This document shows positions 8,925-18,041 of a stretch of DNA of 64,000 nucleotides, in pieces. Both the position numbers and the translations under genes were made by a program. The DNA lies in the NCBI GenBank assembly GCA_002495625.1, contig DAGC01000012.1, forward strand, positions 82,251-146,250, given 5' to 3'. This DNA comes from Methanobacterium sp. UBA375 (GTDB lineage: Archaea > Methanobacteriota > Methanobacteria > Methanobacteriales > Methanobacteriaceae). The notes below the pieces were generated by a model. That model was not told where the DNA came from and made no database searches. It saw only the letters and a program-made list of their open reading frames with translations. Positions within the stretch are counted from its first letter, which is position 1. Every line of letters begins with the position of its first letter.

Positions 8925-9488
8925 ATGAGTTTTAAAGTCTTCGATAAATGGGATTTGGAAGAGGTGAAGATAGAGGACCAGGGCCTGGTAAACTACGTGT
9001 GCCTGGACGAAGTACTGGTCCCACACACCATGGGAAGACATGTTAAAAGACAGTTCGCCAAATCCAGAGTTTCCATAGTGGAAAGACTCATGAACAAGAT
9101 CATGAGGACCGAGAGAAACTCCGGAAAGAAGAACAAGGCCTACAACATAGTCAGAGACTCCATGGAGATCATAAACAAAAGATCAAAACAGAACCCCTTA
9201 CAGGTCCTGGTTAAAGCAGTGGAAAACACCGCACCACGAGAAGAAACTACCAGGATAAAGTACGGTGGAATCGGATACCAGGTAGCAGTGGACATCGCAC
9301 CCCAGAGAAGAGTGGATTTATCCCTCGGATTTTTAACCAGAGGAGCTCTTCAATCATCATTCAAAAGGAAAAGAACGGTAGAAGAATGTCTGGCTGACGA
9401 ACTGCTCCTTGCAGCGGAATCTGATACCAGAAGCTTCGCCGTACAGAAAAAGGAAGAGAAGGAGAGAGTAGCCCGGTCCGCACACTAA
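8925..9488 (+). CDS. rpsG: Ribosomal protein S7 (uS7)
   Basis: This is the 187-residue archaeal form of uS7, an assembly-initiating small-subunit protein near the mRNA exit and E site. Family features include LMNKIMRTERNSGKKNKAYN near residue 57, APREETTRIKYGGIGYQVAV near residue 105 and a basic C-terminal half. The ATG at 8925 follows GAGGTAA. It stands between rpsL and fusA as in the conserved str operon. The spacer before it is almost entirely made by the tandem duplication of the rpsL end. Confidence 0.96.
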   Translation: MSFKVFDKWDLEEVKIEDQGLVNYVCLDEVLVPHTMGRHVKRQFAKSRVSIVERLMNKIMRTERNSGKKNKAYNIVRDSMEIINKRSKQNPLQVLVKAVENTAPREETTRIKYGGIGYQVAVDIAPQRRVDLSLGFLTRGALQSSFKRKRTVEECLADELLLAAESDTRSFAVQKKEEKERVARSAH

Positions 9489-9542
9489 TTACAATTATTT
9501 AATAGGACTCAGGCAACAATTCAATGTTACAGGGTGATTTTA

Positions 9543-11735
9543 GTGAGTAGACGTACTAAAATGATTAATAAGATTAAGGAGCTGATGTACGACCCTAAAC
9601 ACATCAGAAACATCGGTATCGTGGCCCATATCGACCATGGGAAAACTACCTTATCAGACAACCTCCTGGCTGGTGCAGGAATGATATCCTCAGAACTGGC
9701 AGGAGATCAACTTTACTTGGATTTCGATGAGCAGGAACAGGCCAGAGGCATAACTATCGACGCAGCTAACGTATCCATGGTTCATAAGTATAAAGATCAC
9801 GAATACTTAATAAACCTCATCGATACCCCTGGTCACGTTGACTTCGGTGGAGACGTAACCCGGGCCATGAGAGCGGTGGACGGATCAGTAGTAGTGGTCT
9901 GTGCAGTGGAAGGAATCATGCCCCAGACAGAAACAGTACTCCGGCAATCCCTTAAAGAGAATGTAAGACCAGTACTGTTTATAAACAAAGTAGACCGTCT
10001 CTTAAACGAGCTCAAACTCGATGCAGATGAACTTCAACAGAGATTTATTAAGATCATAGCCAATGCTAACAAGTTAATCAAAAACATGGCTCCCAAGGAA
10101 TTTAAAGACGAATGGCTGGCCCGGGTAGAAGACGGAAGTGTGGCTTTCGGATCTGCATATCACAACTGGGCCATAAACGTGCCCATCATGCAAAAAACAG
10201 GGATAACCTTCAAAGATATCTATGATTACTGTAAATCAGATAACCAGAAAGAATTAGCCCAGAAAGTCCCATTACACGAGGTTCTACTGGGAATGGTGGT
10301 GGAACACCTGCCCAGCCCCGACGTAGCCCAGAGATACAGAGTACCCAACATCTGGTCCGGGGATATAGAATCCGAAGAGGGACAGGGAATGATAAACACC
10401 AGCCCCGACTCACCATTGGCAGTTATGGTCACCAACGTGAGCATAGACAAACACGCCGGTGAAATAGCAACCGGAAGAGTTTACGGGGGAACCATAGAGA
10501 AGGGTAGTGAGATCTACTTCGTAGGATCCATGGGCAAGGCCCGGACCCAGCAGGTAGGAGTGTACTTCGGACCGGAAAGGGTCAACACCGATAAGGTACC
10601 TGCCGGAAACATAGTGGCCATAACCGGTGCCAGAAACGCAGTAGCTGGGGAGACCATAACCAGCTACGGAACCAAGATCAGCCCCTTCGAGAGCATAGAA
10701 CACATCAGCGAACCAGTGGTAACCGTGGCTGTGGAAGCTAAAAACACCAAAGACCTGCCTAAACTCATAGAGGTACTCCGACAGGTTGGTAAGGAAGACC
10801 CCACAGTCAGAGTGGAGATCAACGAGGAGACCGGTGAACACCTGATATCCGGTATGGGCGAACTCCACCTGGAGATCATAGCCTACCGTATCAACGAGAA
10901 AGGAGTGGAAATCGAAACCTCCGAACCAATCGTGGTATACAGGGAAACTATAGCAGGTACAGCCGGACCAGTGGAAGGAAAATCACCCAACAAACACAAC
11001 CGGTTCTACATAGAAATCAAGCCACTGGAAGACTCCGTATTCAAGGCCATACAGGAAGGAGAAATAAAAGAAGGACGGGTTAAAGGTAAAGAATTAGCCG
11101 CCAAATTCCAGGAATTCGGCCTGGAAAAGGAAGAAGCCCGGAAAGTATGGGATGTAAATAAAAGATCACTCTTCATCAACATGACCCGTGGTATCCAGTA
11201 CCTGGATGAGATTAAGGAACTCTTAATGGACGGATTTGAAAGCACCCTGGATGACGGGCCCATAGCCAGAGAAAAGGTAATGGGTATAAAGGTGCTCTTA
11301 AAGGATGCCAAGATCCACGAGGACGCAGTCCACCGTGGCCCCGCTCAAGTACTGCCTGCCATAAGGAAGGCGGTTTACGGTGCCATTATGATGGCCCAGC
11401 CCACCCTGTTGGAACCCATGCAAAAAGTATTTATCAACACACCCCAAGATTATATGGGTGCAGCAACTAGGGAGATACAGAACAGAAGAGGTCAGATCGA
11501 AGACATGTCTCAGGAAGGAGATATGGCTACGCTTCAAAGTAAAGTACCAGTTGCTGAGATGTTCGGATTTGCAGGAGACATCAGATCCGCTACTGAAGGA
11601 CGATGTTTATGGTCCACAGAAAGCGCAGGATTTGAAAGACTGCCAAATGAACTGCAAAAGACCATTATAAGGGAGATAAGACAGAGGAAAGGTTTAAGTC
11701 CCGAACCCTATGGTCCGGATCATTACCTGGGATAA
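9543..11735 (+). CDS. fusA: Translation elongation factor 2 (aEF-2)
   Basis: The GTPase that drives ribosomal translocation. G-domain motifs are visible: AHIDHGKTT (P loop, near residue 29), ARGITIDAANV (switch I), DTPGHVD (switch II) and NKVD. In domain IV the stretch DAVHRGPAQVLP near residue 597 contains the histidine normally modified to diphthamide. The start is taken as GTG 9543, giving the family N-terminus MSRRTKMI, with GGTGAT four bases before it. A frame opening at GTG 9534 would overlap that ribosome binding site. At 730 residues the length is typical. Confidence 0.96.
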   Translation: MSRRTKMINKIKELMYDPKHIRNIGIVAHIDHGKTTLSDNLLAGAGMISSELAGDQLYLDFDEQEQARGITIDAANVSMVHKYKDHEYLINLIDTPGHVDFGGDVTRAMRAVDGSVVVVCAVEGIMPQTETVLRQSLKENVRPVLFINKVDRLLNELKLDADELQQRFIKIIANANKLIKNMAPKEFKDEWLARVEDGSVAFGSAYHNWAINVPIMQKTGITFKDIYDYCKSDNQKELAQKVPLHEVLLGMVVEHLPSPDVAQRYRVPNIWSGDIESEEGQGMINTSPDSPLAVMVTNVSIDKHAGEIATGRVYGGTIEKGSEIYFVGSMGKARTQQVGVYFGPERVNTDKVPAGNIVAITGARNAVAGETITSYGTKISPFESIEHISEPVVTVAVEAKNTKDLPKLIEVLRQVGKEDPTVRVEINEETGEHLISGMGELHLEIIAYRINEKGVEIETSEPIVVYRETIAGTAGPVEGKSPNKHNRFYIEIKPLEDSVFKAIQEGEIKEGRVKGKELAAKFQEFGLEKEEARKVWDVNKRSLFINMTRGIQYLDEIKELLMDGFESTLDDGPIAREKVMGIKVLLKDAKIHEDAVHRGPAQVLPAIRKAVYGAIMMAQPTLLEPMQKVFINTPQDYMGAATREIQNRRGQIEDMSQEGDMATLQSKVPVAEMFGFAGDIRSATEGRCLWSTESAGFERLPNELQKTIIREIRQRKGLSPEPYGPDHYLG

Positions 11736-11783
11736 AACTTTAATTTTTTAAAAAAATTATCCTTTAAATAGGTAGAAAGAGAA

Positions 11784-11794
11784 AAATTATATAG
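11784..11794 (+). promoter_or_regulatory. Candidate TATA box of the tuf-rpsJ unit
   Basis: The 137-bp fusA-tuf gap contains AAATTATATAG preceded by a purine-rich GAAAGAGA stretch, a plausible BRE/TATA arrangement about 80 bases upstream of the tuf start. EF-1alpha is made in excess over EF-2, so an extra promoter here is reasonable. The assignment rests on sequence resemblance only. Confidence 0.45.
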
Positions 11795-11872
11795 ACTAAT
11801 CAAGATACCAACTATGAATCAATGAATTCATACTACTAAAAATAATATGCAAATTTAGATGGAGGTATATTT

Positions 11873-13114
11873 ATGGCCAAAGCAAAAGAACATATGAACT
11901 TAGCGTTTATTGGACACGTAGACCATGGTAAATCAACACTAGTCGGACACCTGCTCCTGCAGTCAGGGGTAATAGCTGAACAGCAGCTATCCAAGGGAGA
12001 AGACAAGTTTAGGTTTGTTATGGACAAGCTCCAAGAAGAAAGAGAAAGAGGGGTTACCATCGACCTTGCCCACGCAAGATTCGACACACCCAAATACGAA
12101 TTTACCATCGTGGACTGTCCCGGACACCGTGACTTTGTAAAGAACATGATCACCGGAGCATCCCAGGCAGACGCCGCAGTATTAGTGGTAGCTATCGATG
12201 ACGGTGTAATGCCCCAGACAAAAGAGCACGCTTTCCTGGCAAGGACACTGGGAATCAACCAGTTAATTATAGCCATCAACAAGATGGACCTGGTTAACTA
12301 CAGTGAAGAAAAATATAACGCCCTCAAGGAAGATGTGGGAAACCTGATTAAGACCGTGGCTTACAAGCCAGATCAAATAGATTTCATACCAATATCAGCC
12401 TTTGAAGGGGACAACATCACCAAACCATCCGAAAACACCCCCTGGTACAAAGGACCATCACTGGTGGACAGTCTAAACAAGTTATCCGCACCAGAAAAAC
12501 CAACCAACCTACCACTACGTGTACCGGTACAGGATGTCTACTCCATCACCGGAGTGGGAACCGTACCAGTAGGACGAGTAGAAACCGGTGTGATGAAGAA
12601 AGGTGATAACGTCATATTCGAACCACCAGGCGCCAGCGGTGAAGTGAAATCCATCGAGATGCACCACGAAATGCTGGAATCAGCAGAACCTGGTGACAAC
12701 GTAGGATTCAACGTACGTGGTGTCGGTAAAAACGATATCAGAAGAGGAGACGTAGCTGGACACACCAACAACCCACCATCCGTGGCTAAAGAGTTCACAG
12801 CCCAGATCGTGGTATTACAGCACCCTGGTGTCATCACCGTGGGTTACACACCTGTATTCCACTGTCACACCGCTCAGGTAGCATGCACCTTCCTGGAACT
12901 CCAGAAGAAGATGAACCCCGCTACTGGTGCCGTGGAAGAGGAAAACCCAGACTTCCTTAAGACTGGTAACGCCGCTATCGTTAAGGTGAAACCAACCAAA
13001 CCAATGGTCATCGAAAAGATCAAAGAAATTCCACACATGGGAAGATTCGCTATCCGTGATATGGGTCAGACCGTGGCAGCTGGAATGTGTATCGATCTGG
13101 TGCCAGCAAAATAA
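11873..13114 (+). CDS. tuf: Translation elongation factor 1-alpha (aEF-1alpha)
   Basis: This 413-residue GTPase delivers aminoacyl-tRNA to the ribosome. Motifs seen are GHVDHGKST near residue 14, DCPGHRDFVKNM (switch II) near residue 83 and INKMD near residue 139. The second and third domains are beta-barrels, with VGTVPVGRVETG in domain 2. The ATG at 11873 follows GGAGGTATATTT. Its spacing from fusA and the TATA candidate suggest a separate promoter besides read-through. rpsJ follows 84 bases later. Confidence 0.97.
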   Translation: MAKAKEHMNLAFIGHVDHGKSTLVGHLLLQSGVIAEQQLSKGEDKFRFVMDKLQEERERGVTIDLAHARFDTPKYEFTIVDCPGHRDFVKNMITGASQADAAVLVVAIDDGVMPQTKEHAFLARTLGINQLIIAINKMDLVNYSEEKYNALKEDVGNLIKTVAYKPDQIDFIPISAFEGDNITKPSENTPWYKGPSLVDSLNKLSAPEKPTNLPLRVPVQDVYSITGVGTVPVGRVETGVMKKGDNVIFEPPGASGEVKSIEMHHEMLESAEPGDNVGFNVRGVGKNDIRRGDVAGHTNNPPSVAKEFTAQIVVLQHPGVITVGYTPVFHCHTAQVACTFLELQKKMNPATGAVEEENPDFLKTGNAAIVKVKPTKPMVIEKIKEIPHMGRFAIRDMGQTVAAGMCIDLVPAK

Positions 13115-13198
13115 AGATATGGTAAATATTACCAAGAGGAAATGGTGGAAGGGTTCAAATTCTACCTGCTTCCTTTTATTTTTTTATGGAGGATCTAA

Positions 13199-13507
13199 AT
13201 GCACAAAGCCAGAATAAAACTAACAGGCACCGACCCAGAGAAACTTGCCTACGTATGCGACCAGCTCAAAAGAATAGCCGAAAGAACCGGTGTAGACCTA
13301 TCAGGACCCATACCACTACCCACCAAGAAACTGGTGGTACCCACCCGCAAATCCCCCGATGGAGAGGGAAAAGCCACCTGGGAAAAATGGGAACTAAGGA
13401 TCCATAAAAGACTGGTCGGTATAGAAGCCGATGAAAGGGCCATGCGCCAGGTCATGAAAGTCAACGTACCTGACAACGTTAGCATAGAAATCGAACTTAA
13501 AAGTTAA
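13199..13507 (+). CDS. rpsJ: Ribosomal protein S10 (uS10)
   Basis: The 102-residue product matches archaeal uS10, a small-subunit head protein. Conserved features are ARIKLTGTD at the N-terminus, GPIPLPTKKLVVPTRKSPDG in the middle and HKRLVGIEADERAMRQVMK after it. The ATG at 13199 has GGAGG seven bases upstream; an earlier in-frame-looking ATG at 13186 belongs to a different frame. It is the last gene of the superoperon, as in other euryarchaea, and is followed by two hairpins. Confidence 0.96.
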   Translation: MHKARIKLTGTDPEKLAYVCDQLKRIAERTGVDLSGPIPLPTKKLVVPTRKSPDGEGKATWEKWELRIHKRLVGIEADERAMRQVMKVNVPDNVSIEIELKS

Positions 13508-13537
13508 TTAGTTTTTTAAATAACTCTGTTTTTAATC

Positions 13538-13580
13538 TGGGATTTTAAATCCCACCTTTCAACCTTTATTTAAGGTTGAA
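13538..13580 (+). terminator. Two tandem hairpins ending the rpo/str superoperon
   Basis: Thirty bases after the rpsJ stop lie two perfect inverted repeats in a row. TGGGATTT/AAATCCCA (13538-13554) has only one central base, so it would fold with a reduced stem. TTCAACCTT/AAGGTTGAA (13558-13580) has a five-base loop. They separate the ribosomal protein operon from tRNA-Ser. There is no clean T-run directly after the second stem, so termination or 3'-end processing is an inference. Confidence 0.5.
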
Positions 13581-13608
13581 CCAATTTCATTACAATTAAT
13601 TTACACAT

Positions 13609-13712
<104 letters not shown>

Positions 13713-13713
13713 A

Positions 13714-14070
13714 TTATTTAGAACTAGAAACTTCAACATTCTTTGATTTATTTTCTGACTCAATTTTTTCTTTGTTTAACTGTTTTTTAATTTCAATCTC
13801 TGCTAAACTTAACTGAAAGGCGCTTATGAGTTTAGTTACCTCAGATTCCATATTTACAGTATAAAGCTGGGCATTCCCCACTTTTTTAGATTTTTTTATC
13901 AAGCCATATTCTTCTAATTCTTCTAAAAATTCGTATAATGTGCTACGGGCGATCTTTGAATAGTTTGCAATGTCTGTTTTCGTGTATTCTGTTTCAGGGT
14001 GTGATATGAAAAGATCAATTACCTTAACTCTGGGGCTTTCTCCAAAAATGTCTGTCAACATAACAACCAC
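13714..14070 (-). CDS. Winged helix-turn-helix transcriptional regulator
   Basis: The 118-residue protein has an N-terminal winged helix. A recognition unit lies near residues 30-50 (TKTDIANYSKIARSTLYEFL), followed by LEEYGLIKKSKKVGNAQLY, the wing. The last 35 residues are lysine- and glutamate-rich and probably form a helix or disordered tail. It resembles small archaeal MarR/ArsR-type regulators. The start could be GTG 14070 or ATG 14061; neither has a strong ribosome binding site. It ends one base after the left tRNA-Ser repeat and is divergent from the 97-residue gene, so both lie within the repeat-bounded segment. Confidence 0.75.
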   Translation of the reverse strand: MVVMLTDIFGESPRVKVIDLFISHPETEYTKTDIANYSKIARSTLYEFLEELEEYGLIKKSKKVGNAQLYTVNMESEVTKLISAFQLSLAEIEIKKQLNKEKIESENKSKNVEVSSSK

Positions 14071-14143
14071 TTGTATTTTTTTACTACAAACTTGTATAAA
14101 AAACTAACGACATATATTTATTACTATTTATTTAATTAGTAAT
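14071..14143. promoter_or_regulatory. Divergent promoter/operator region with repeated ACTTGTAT
   Basis: The 73-bp gap between two divergent genes contains ACTTGTAT twice in direct order. It also holds an inverted pair TTGTA/TACAA at 14071-14087 and the TATA-like ATATATTTATTA before the rightward gene. A winged-helix regulator next to such repeats commonly controls itself and its neighbour, which is the inference here. Confidence 0.35.
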
Positions 14144-14437
14144 ATGAAATTGGAACTCAAGGAGAGAATCCTGTTTAATTTACTAAGCCATGGTTATGTG
14201 GGAAAAAAGCACACTCCCCTTGTTAATGCCTGCAAAGGATTCCCTAAACATGAAGTAGATCAGGTTAAGGGAGAAATCCATAATCTGGTTACAGGGGGAT
14301 ATTTGGTACTTAAACCAACAGGACATGGCCTTGATGTTTCCATTAATCCTCAAAGATTAAGTGAAATAAAAAAATTGCCTGGAATGAGGAAAATCATAGA
14401 GATGAATCCCTATATAAAGGGCAGATTTAATTTTTAA
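14144..14437 (+). CDS. Small uncharacterised protein, winged-helix-like
   Basis: The 97-residue product is not one I can name. It is basic and has no membrane segment. The pattern of helices (LKERILFNLLSHG, HEVDQVKGEIHNLVTGGYLV) followed by a hairpin-like KPTGHGLDVSINP suggests a winged-helix fold, as in small archaeal DNA-binding proteins. It is divergent from the regulator at 13714-14070 and lies inside the tRNA-Ser direct repeats, so it may be a leftover gene of an integrated element. No clear ribosome binding site precedes ATG 14144, so it may be translated from a leaderless transcript. Confidence 0.6.
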   Translation: MKLELKERILFNLLSHGYVGKKHTPLVNACKGFPKHEVDQVKGEIHNLVTGGYLVLKPTGHGLDVSINPQRLSEIKKLPGMRKIIEMNPYIKGRFNF

Positions 14438-14463
14438 TTCTTTGCTAAAATATCAAAGCTAAA

Positions 14464-14518
14464 TTTGCTCCTCCAGGGTTCAAATCCCTGTCTTGGCGTC
14501 TTTATTTACTATTTTTAA
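14464..14518 (+). repeat. tRNA-Ser 3'-end repeat, right copy (tRNA fragment)
   Basis: A 55-bp copy of the tRNA-Ser(UGA) 3' end plus its downstream flank, without any tRNA 5' half. Relative to the functional gene it carries CC to TT changes in the acceptor strand and one extra base in the flank. It marks the right boundary of the inserted segment. Confidence 0.7.
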
Positions 14519-14650
14519 GCTGAATATTGATTAATTTAAATCGTTATCAAATCAAAATTTCTTTGTGACTGTGAGCACATGATAGAAAAAGTTATATTCC
14601 ATTTCAAGAAATTAAAATATAATATTAACATTTAGAAGTGAGGGTATTAA

Positions 14651-16313
14651 ATGGATGTTAGAGTTATAGTTGTAGTGGCACTGATTTGTGTTATAATCGC
14701 TGTTGTAGGTGTAGTTTATTATAATTATGATTTTAACACACAGGGAGTTAATGAAACTACTATTAACACTGGAAATACCACAAATAACGACACCACCAAC
14801 ACATCCCAATCAAACAATCAATTAGAGTTAACTGTTCTTCCAGATAACCAGCCAGGACCTAACCTGGCCCATCGCCAGGTCCTGGCCCTACTCCCGATCC
14901 AATGGATCGTATTATCAGCCTTTTCGATGCTTATTTGAATAAATACTATGATCAGTCACTGGTACCTGCTATGGCAGTGGCTATAGTCAAAGATGGGAAA
15001 ATAGTCTACCAAACTACTCATGGAGTCAAAGATCTATCTTCAGGAGCACCCGTTGATGAAAATACTTTATTTGGGATAAGTTCTAATACAAAAACCTTTC
15101 AGCAACCCTGGTTGGACAACTGGTAAGTGCAGGGTTGATGAGCTGGGATGATCCAGTATCTAAATACTTCCAAGTTCCCGATGAATTATTACTGTACTAT
15201 GGAGAGAACATAACCAGGGAACTAACCATCAGGGATGTTCTTTGCCACCGCAGCGGACTACCTACATATGGTGGAGATTCTTTTTACATGTATTTCAATG
15301 ATTCATATGCTACTGCTCTTTATAAGCTTCGTTACGTGGGAAATACCACTCCATTCCGTAGTACACATCAGTATAATAATATAATTTACGCTTTAGGGGT
15401 TTATAGCGCTGCACATGTGGCTAACACCACCTGGCATGATTTAATTAAGCAGAATATTTTAACACAGCTGGGGATGACCAGTGCAGTATCCAGTTACTGG
15501 GATTTCCTGGAAACACCAAATCATGTTACACCCTATAAACTTCTTCGAAACAGTACCATGATGCCTTATGATATTATACCCGACCCAATCGGCCCTGCAG
15601 GAAGCATATATTCATCTATAAGTGAGATAGCTTACTGGTTGCAGTTCCAGCTAAACGGCACCGGGTATTACAACGGTGTGAAAATTTTAAACAAAACTGA
15701 ACTGGACGAAACACATACAGGACAAATAAAAATTACGGATGTCGAAGAATACGGTTTAGGATGGTATGTTGATGAAGACTGTATATGGCACGATGGATCC
15801 AGTAATTCTTTCCACAGTCAAATTACACTTTTCCCATCGAAGGGAGTGGGAATAGTGATACTGTCTAATGGCGGAATTTATGCCAAGGATTGGGCGAGAA
15901 AAGCCTTGAATGTTAAATTTAAGGATTTGGTAAGGGGCAACTATACCTCTGATCCATGGCCTGCTGCCAAGGAAGCACTTGACGTTTCATACAAACCAGT
16001 ACCACCACACCACCTCTAGTAGGTCCAGAACTTCCTTTAACTGGATACACTGGTGTCTATACCGATAAGGTCTACGGGAAAATAAATATCACCAAATCAA
16101 ACAACACTTTGATCGCTCATTATGGGAACAAATAACCAAACCTTCAAGTTAGAACACTGGAATGGGGACGTGTTCAACGAACCTTACAACGACTTTACAT
16201 TCAACTTCACCGGCATTTCTAAAAATAGAGCGAATAATTTAACAGTTACATTACATGACTATACCACCAACCCGGCTAACAGCACAACGACATTCAAAAG
16301 AGTCATACAATAA
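14651..16313 (+). pseudogene. Secreted beta-lactamase-fold serine hydrolase, broken by frameshifts
   Basis: Four reading-frame pieces add up to one protein. It begins with an N-terminal membrane anchor (14651 on) and a Thr/Asn-rich linker. The penicillin-binding-type domain follows, with the SxxK motif in SSNTKTF (near 15085), YNN (near 15370) and HDG (near 15790). A C-terminal beta domain has YTGVYTDKVYG (near 16050). Frame changes occur near 14870-14900, near 15105, near 16000 and near 16130; the last two roughly compensate. A GAAGTGAGG ribosome binding site precedes the ATG. All three catalytic motifs are still readable, so the decay looks recent. Function inferred from the family: an extracytoplasmic esterase or peptidase. 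Confidence 0.8.
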
Positions 16314-16438
16314 AAATAAACTCTTTTGTTATGTGATTAAAACACGTAGAAACTGTGCTCAGTTTGTCTGTAACTTAAATAGGAAAGCGTTTACATGATA
16401 AATTCCAAATATATCAAGGTAGTAATGTAGGTGAAATT

Positions 16439-16618
16439 ATGGACAACAAGGAAAAAGTCATAAAAGCTTTTAAAGACTCTGAAGAACCTTTAAATGCAAC
16501 CAAGGTAAGTGAGTTATCCGGTGTGGAGAAAAAAGAAGTTGATAAGATCATGAAGGATCTTAAAAAGGATGAAACTATCGTTTCTCCTAAAAGGTGTTAC
16601 TGGACTTTAAAGAAGTAA
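16439..16618 (+). CDS. 59-residue winged-helix miniprotein
   Basis: A short frame encodes a 59-residue, lysine-rich soluble protein. The pattern PLNATKVSELSGVEKKEVDK followed by a helix IMKDLKKDETIVSPKRCYW reads as helix-turn-helix and wing, the layout of small archaeal winged-helix proteins. The ATG at 16439 follows TAGGTG at a good distance. It stands alone between the serine hydrolase remnant and the ICMT-like gene. Function beyond probable nucleic-acid binding is unknown. Confidence 0.7.
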   Translation: MDNKEKVIKAFKDSEEPLNATKVSELSGVEKKEVDKIMKDLKKDETIVSPKRCYWTLKK

Positions 16619-16714
16619 ATTAACCCTTAATTATTTTATTTTTTCATATATGTTTGCACAAAATGTAGTTGATATCTGCAGATTTATTAATTAAAAACAG
16701 GTTATATTTTAGCA

Positions 16715-17350
16715 ATGGTCAAATTTACAGATATACTATTATTTTCAGTTTTAATTCTGCTTTTCTATATCTATATAATGAAACAGGAGCATACAGTCCT
16801 TTATCTATTCTTATTCATCTTTATAATCTTCACTCTCCTTTCTTTAACTGTTTCACGAAAATATGGTGCTAAAATATTGGGTTGGGGAGGTATGATTAAA
16901 TATAGAGATTATACCTCTCTTTTCATTAGTATCACTCAAATGGGTCTATTTTTCAATGTCACATTTATGTTTTTATACGAATATTATCAGCCAATTCTGG
17001 TATTGCTTGGTTTTATTGCCATGTTATTGGGTATGGCATTCAATCTCCTGGTTAGAAGAGAATTAGGAAAAAATTGGATTCCACTCTCAAAAACAACCGA
17101 AGAACAGGAGCTAGTAACCAGCGGCATCTATTCTAAAATCAGACACCCCTTCTACACATCGATATTAATCTTATTTCTCGGAGTAGCCTTAATGGCTTTG
17201 AACCTTTACGCGCTTCTATTTTTCATCTTATTTATTATTGCAGTATTAGTTAGAATAAAAAAAGAGGAAGAAGAGTTAATCACGAAATTTGGAGATGAAT
17301 ATAAGAGATATAGGGATGAAGTGCCTATGTTGATGCTTAAATTTGATTAA
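16715..17350 (+). CDS. Isoprenylcysteine carboxyl methyltransferase-like membrane protein
   Basis: The 211-residue protein has five or so hydrophobic segments. Its C-terminal half is the ICMT/PEMT-type methyltransferase region: LVTSGIYSKIRHPFYTSIL near residues 130-150 binds the SAM cofactor in the family, and the tail KKEEEELITKFGDEYKRYRD is diagnostic. Prokaryotic members methylate lipid or small hydrophobic substrates that are mostly unknown. A TATA-like GGTTATATTTTA lies about 10-15 bases before ATG 16715 and no ribosome binding site is seen. It converges on the MBL hydrolase gene. Confidence 0.85.
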   Translation: MVKFTDILLFSVLILLFYIYIMKQEHTVLYLFLFIFIIFTLLSLTVSRKYGAKILGWGGMIKYRDYTSLFISITQMGLFFNVTFMFLYEYYQPILVLLGFIAMLLGMAFNLLVRRELGKNWIPLSKTTEEQELVTSGIYSKIRHPFYTSILILFLGVALMALNLYALLFFILFIIAVLVRIKKEEEELITKFGDEYKRYRDEVPMLMLKFD

Positions 17351-17359
17351 TCCTTGTTT

Positions 17360-18037
17360 TTATTTTTCAAATGTCCCAACAAAATTTCTCAACAACTCAT
17401 TACCGCCAGAAAGAACTGGTTCTGTATGGCCGGTGAAAATAACTTCTATATCATAATTTAAAAGCTTTTTCATGGACTCCTCATACTTTTCAGGCTCTAA
17501 AATTAACTTTTCACCCGGGCTTTCCAGCTTCCCCTCTTTATACTGTAGATTATCCCCCAGAAACATTACCTTTTTTTCGGGGTCGTAAAGGCATATACTG
17601 CCCGGGGAGTGTCCAGGGGTATGTATTACCTTGTATTCACCTATCATATCACCTTCTTTTAGTAATATTTCAGGTTCAACAGGTTTGGTTCGGTATATTG
17701 CCCCGTACAACTTAATAATGGCGTTTATAATAGCTCCACCAATGTGTTCGGACTTGCCCTGGATGTAATCTGCATCGGCGGGGTGGATTGCCACCTGGGC
17801 ACCTGTGATTTCCTTTATTTTGCTAAGACTTCCCACATGGTCGAAGTGGCTATGGGTTATCACGATGGTTTTTATGTCCTGAGGTTTACGTTTCAAGGTT
17901 TTTTCAACGTAATCAACAATTTTAGATGAATTACCAGGCAAACCTGTATCGATGAGGATTATTTCACCATCATCTTCCACCAGGTAGTAGTTCACGGATT
18001 TTCCACCTAAATTATGAATCCCCGGCATTATCTCCAT
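17360..18037 (-). CDS. MBL-fold metallo-hydrolase
   Basis: A 225-residue metallo-beta-lactamase-fold enzyme. The metal site HxHxDH is in THSHFDHVGSL near residue 70. Further ligands are in HTPGHSPGS near residue 145, FLGDN near residue 165 and the final FTGHTEP near residue 207. Such proteins hydrolyse thioesters, lactones or phosphodiesters; the substrate cannot be read from sequence. I place the start at 18037 because GGGTGA, formed by the end of the upstream gene, lies just before it. Longer frames would overlap that gene. It is four bases downstream of the aldo/keto reductase, so the two form an operon. Confidence 0.88.
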   Translation of the reverse strand: MEIMPGIHNLGGKSVNYYLVEDDGEIILIDTGLPGNSSKIVDYVEKTLKRKPQDIKTIVITHSHFDHVGSLSKIKEITGAQVAIHPADADYIQGKSEHIGGAIINAIIKLYGAIYRTKPVEPEILLKEGDMIGEYKVIHTPGHSPGSICLYDPEKKVMFLGDNLQYKEGKLESPGEKLILEPEKYEESMKKLLNYDIEVIFTGHTEPVLSGGNELLRNFVGTFEK

Positions 18038-18041
18038 ATTT

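Noticed and set aside
8376..9041. Long minus-strand frame across rpsL and the start of rpsG
   Set aside because: Antisense to two ribosomal genes with perfect family matches; composition is that of a reverse-strand shadow.
13147..13188. GGAAG/CTTCC stem followed by T-run between tuf and rpsJ
   Set aside because: The stem is only five base pairs and rpsJ follows at once with its own SD; weak evidence for a terminator or attenuator.
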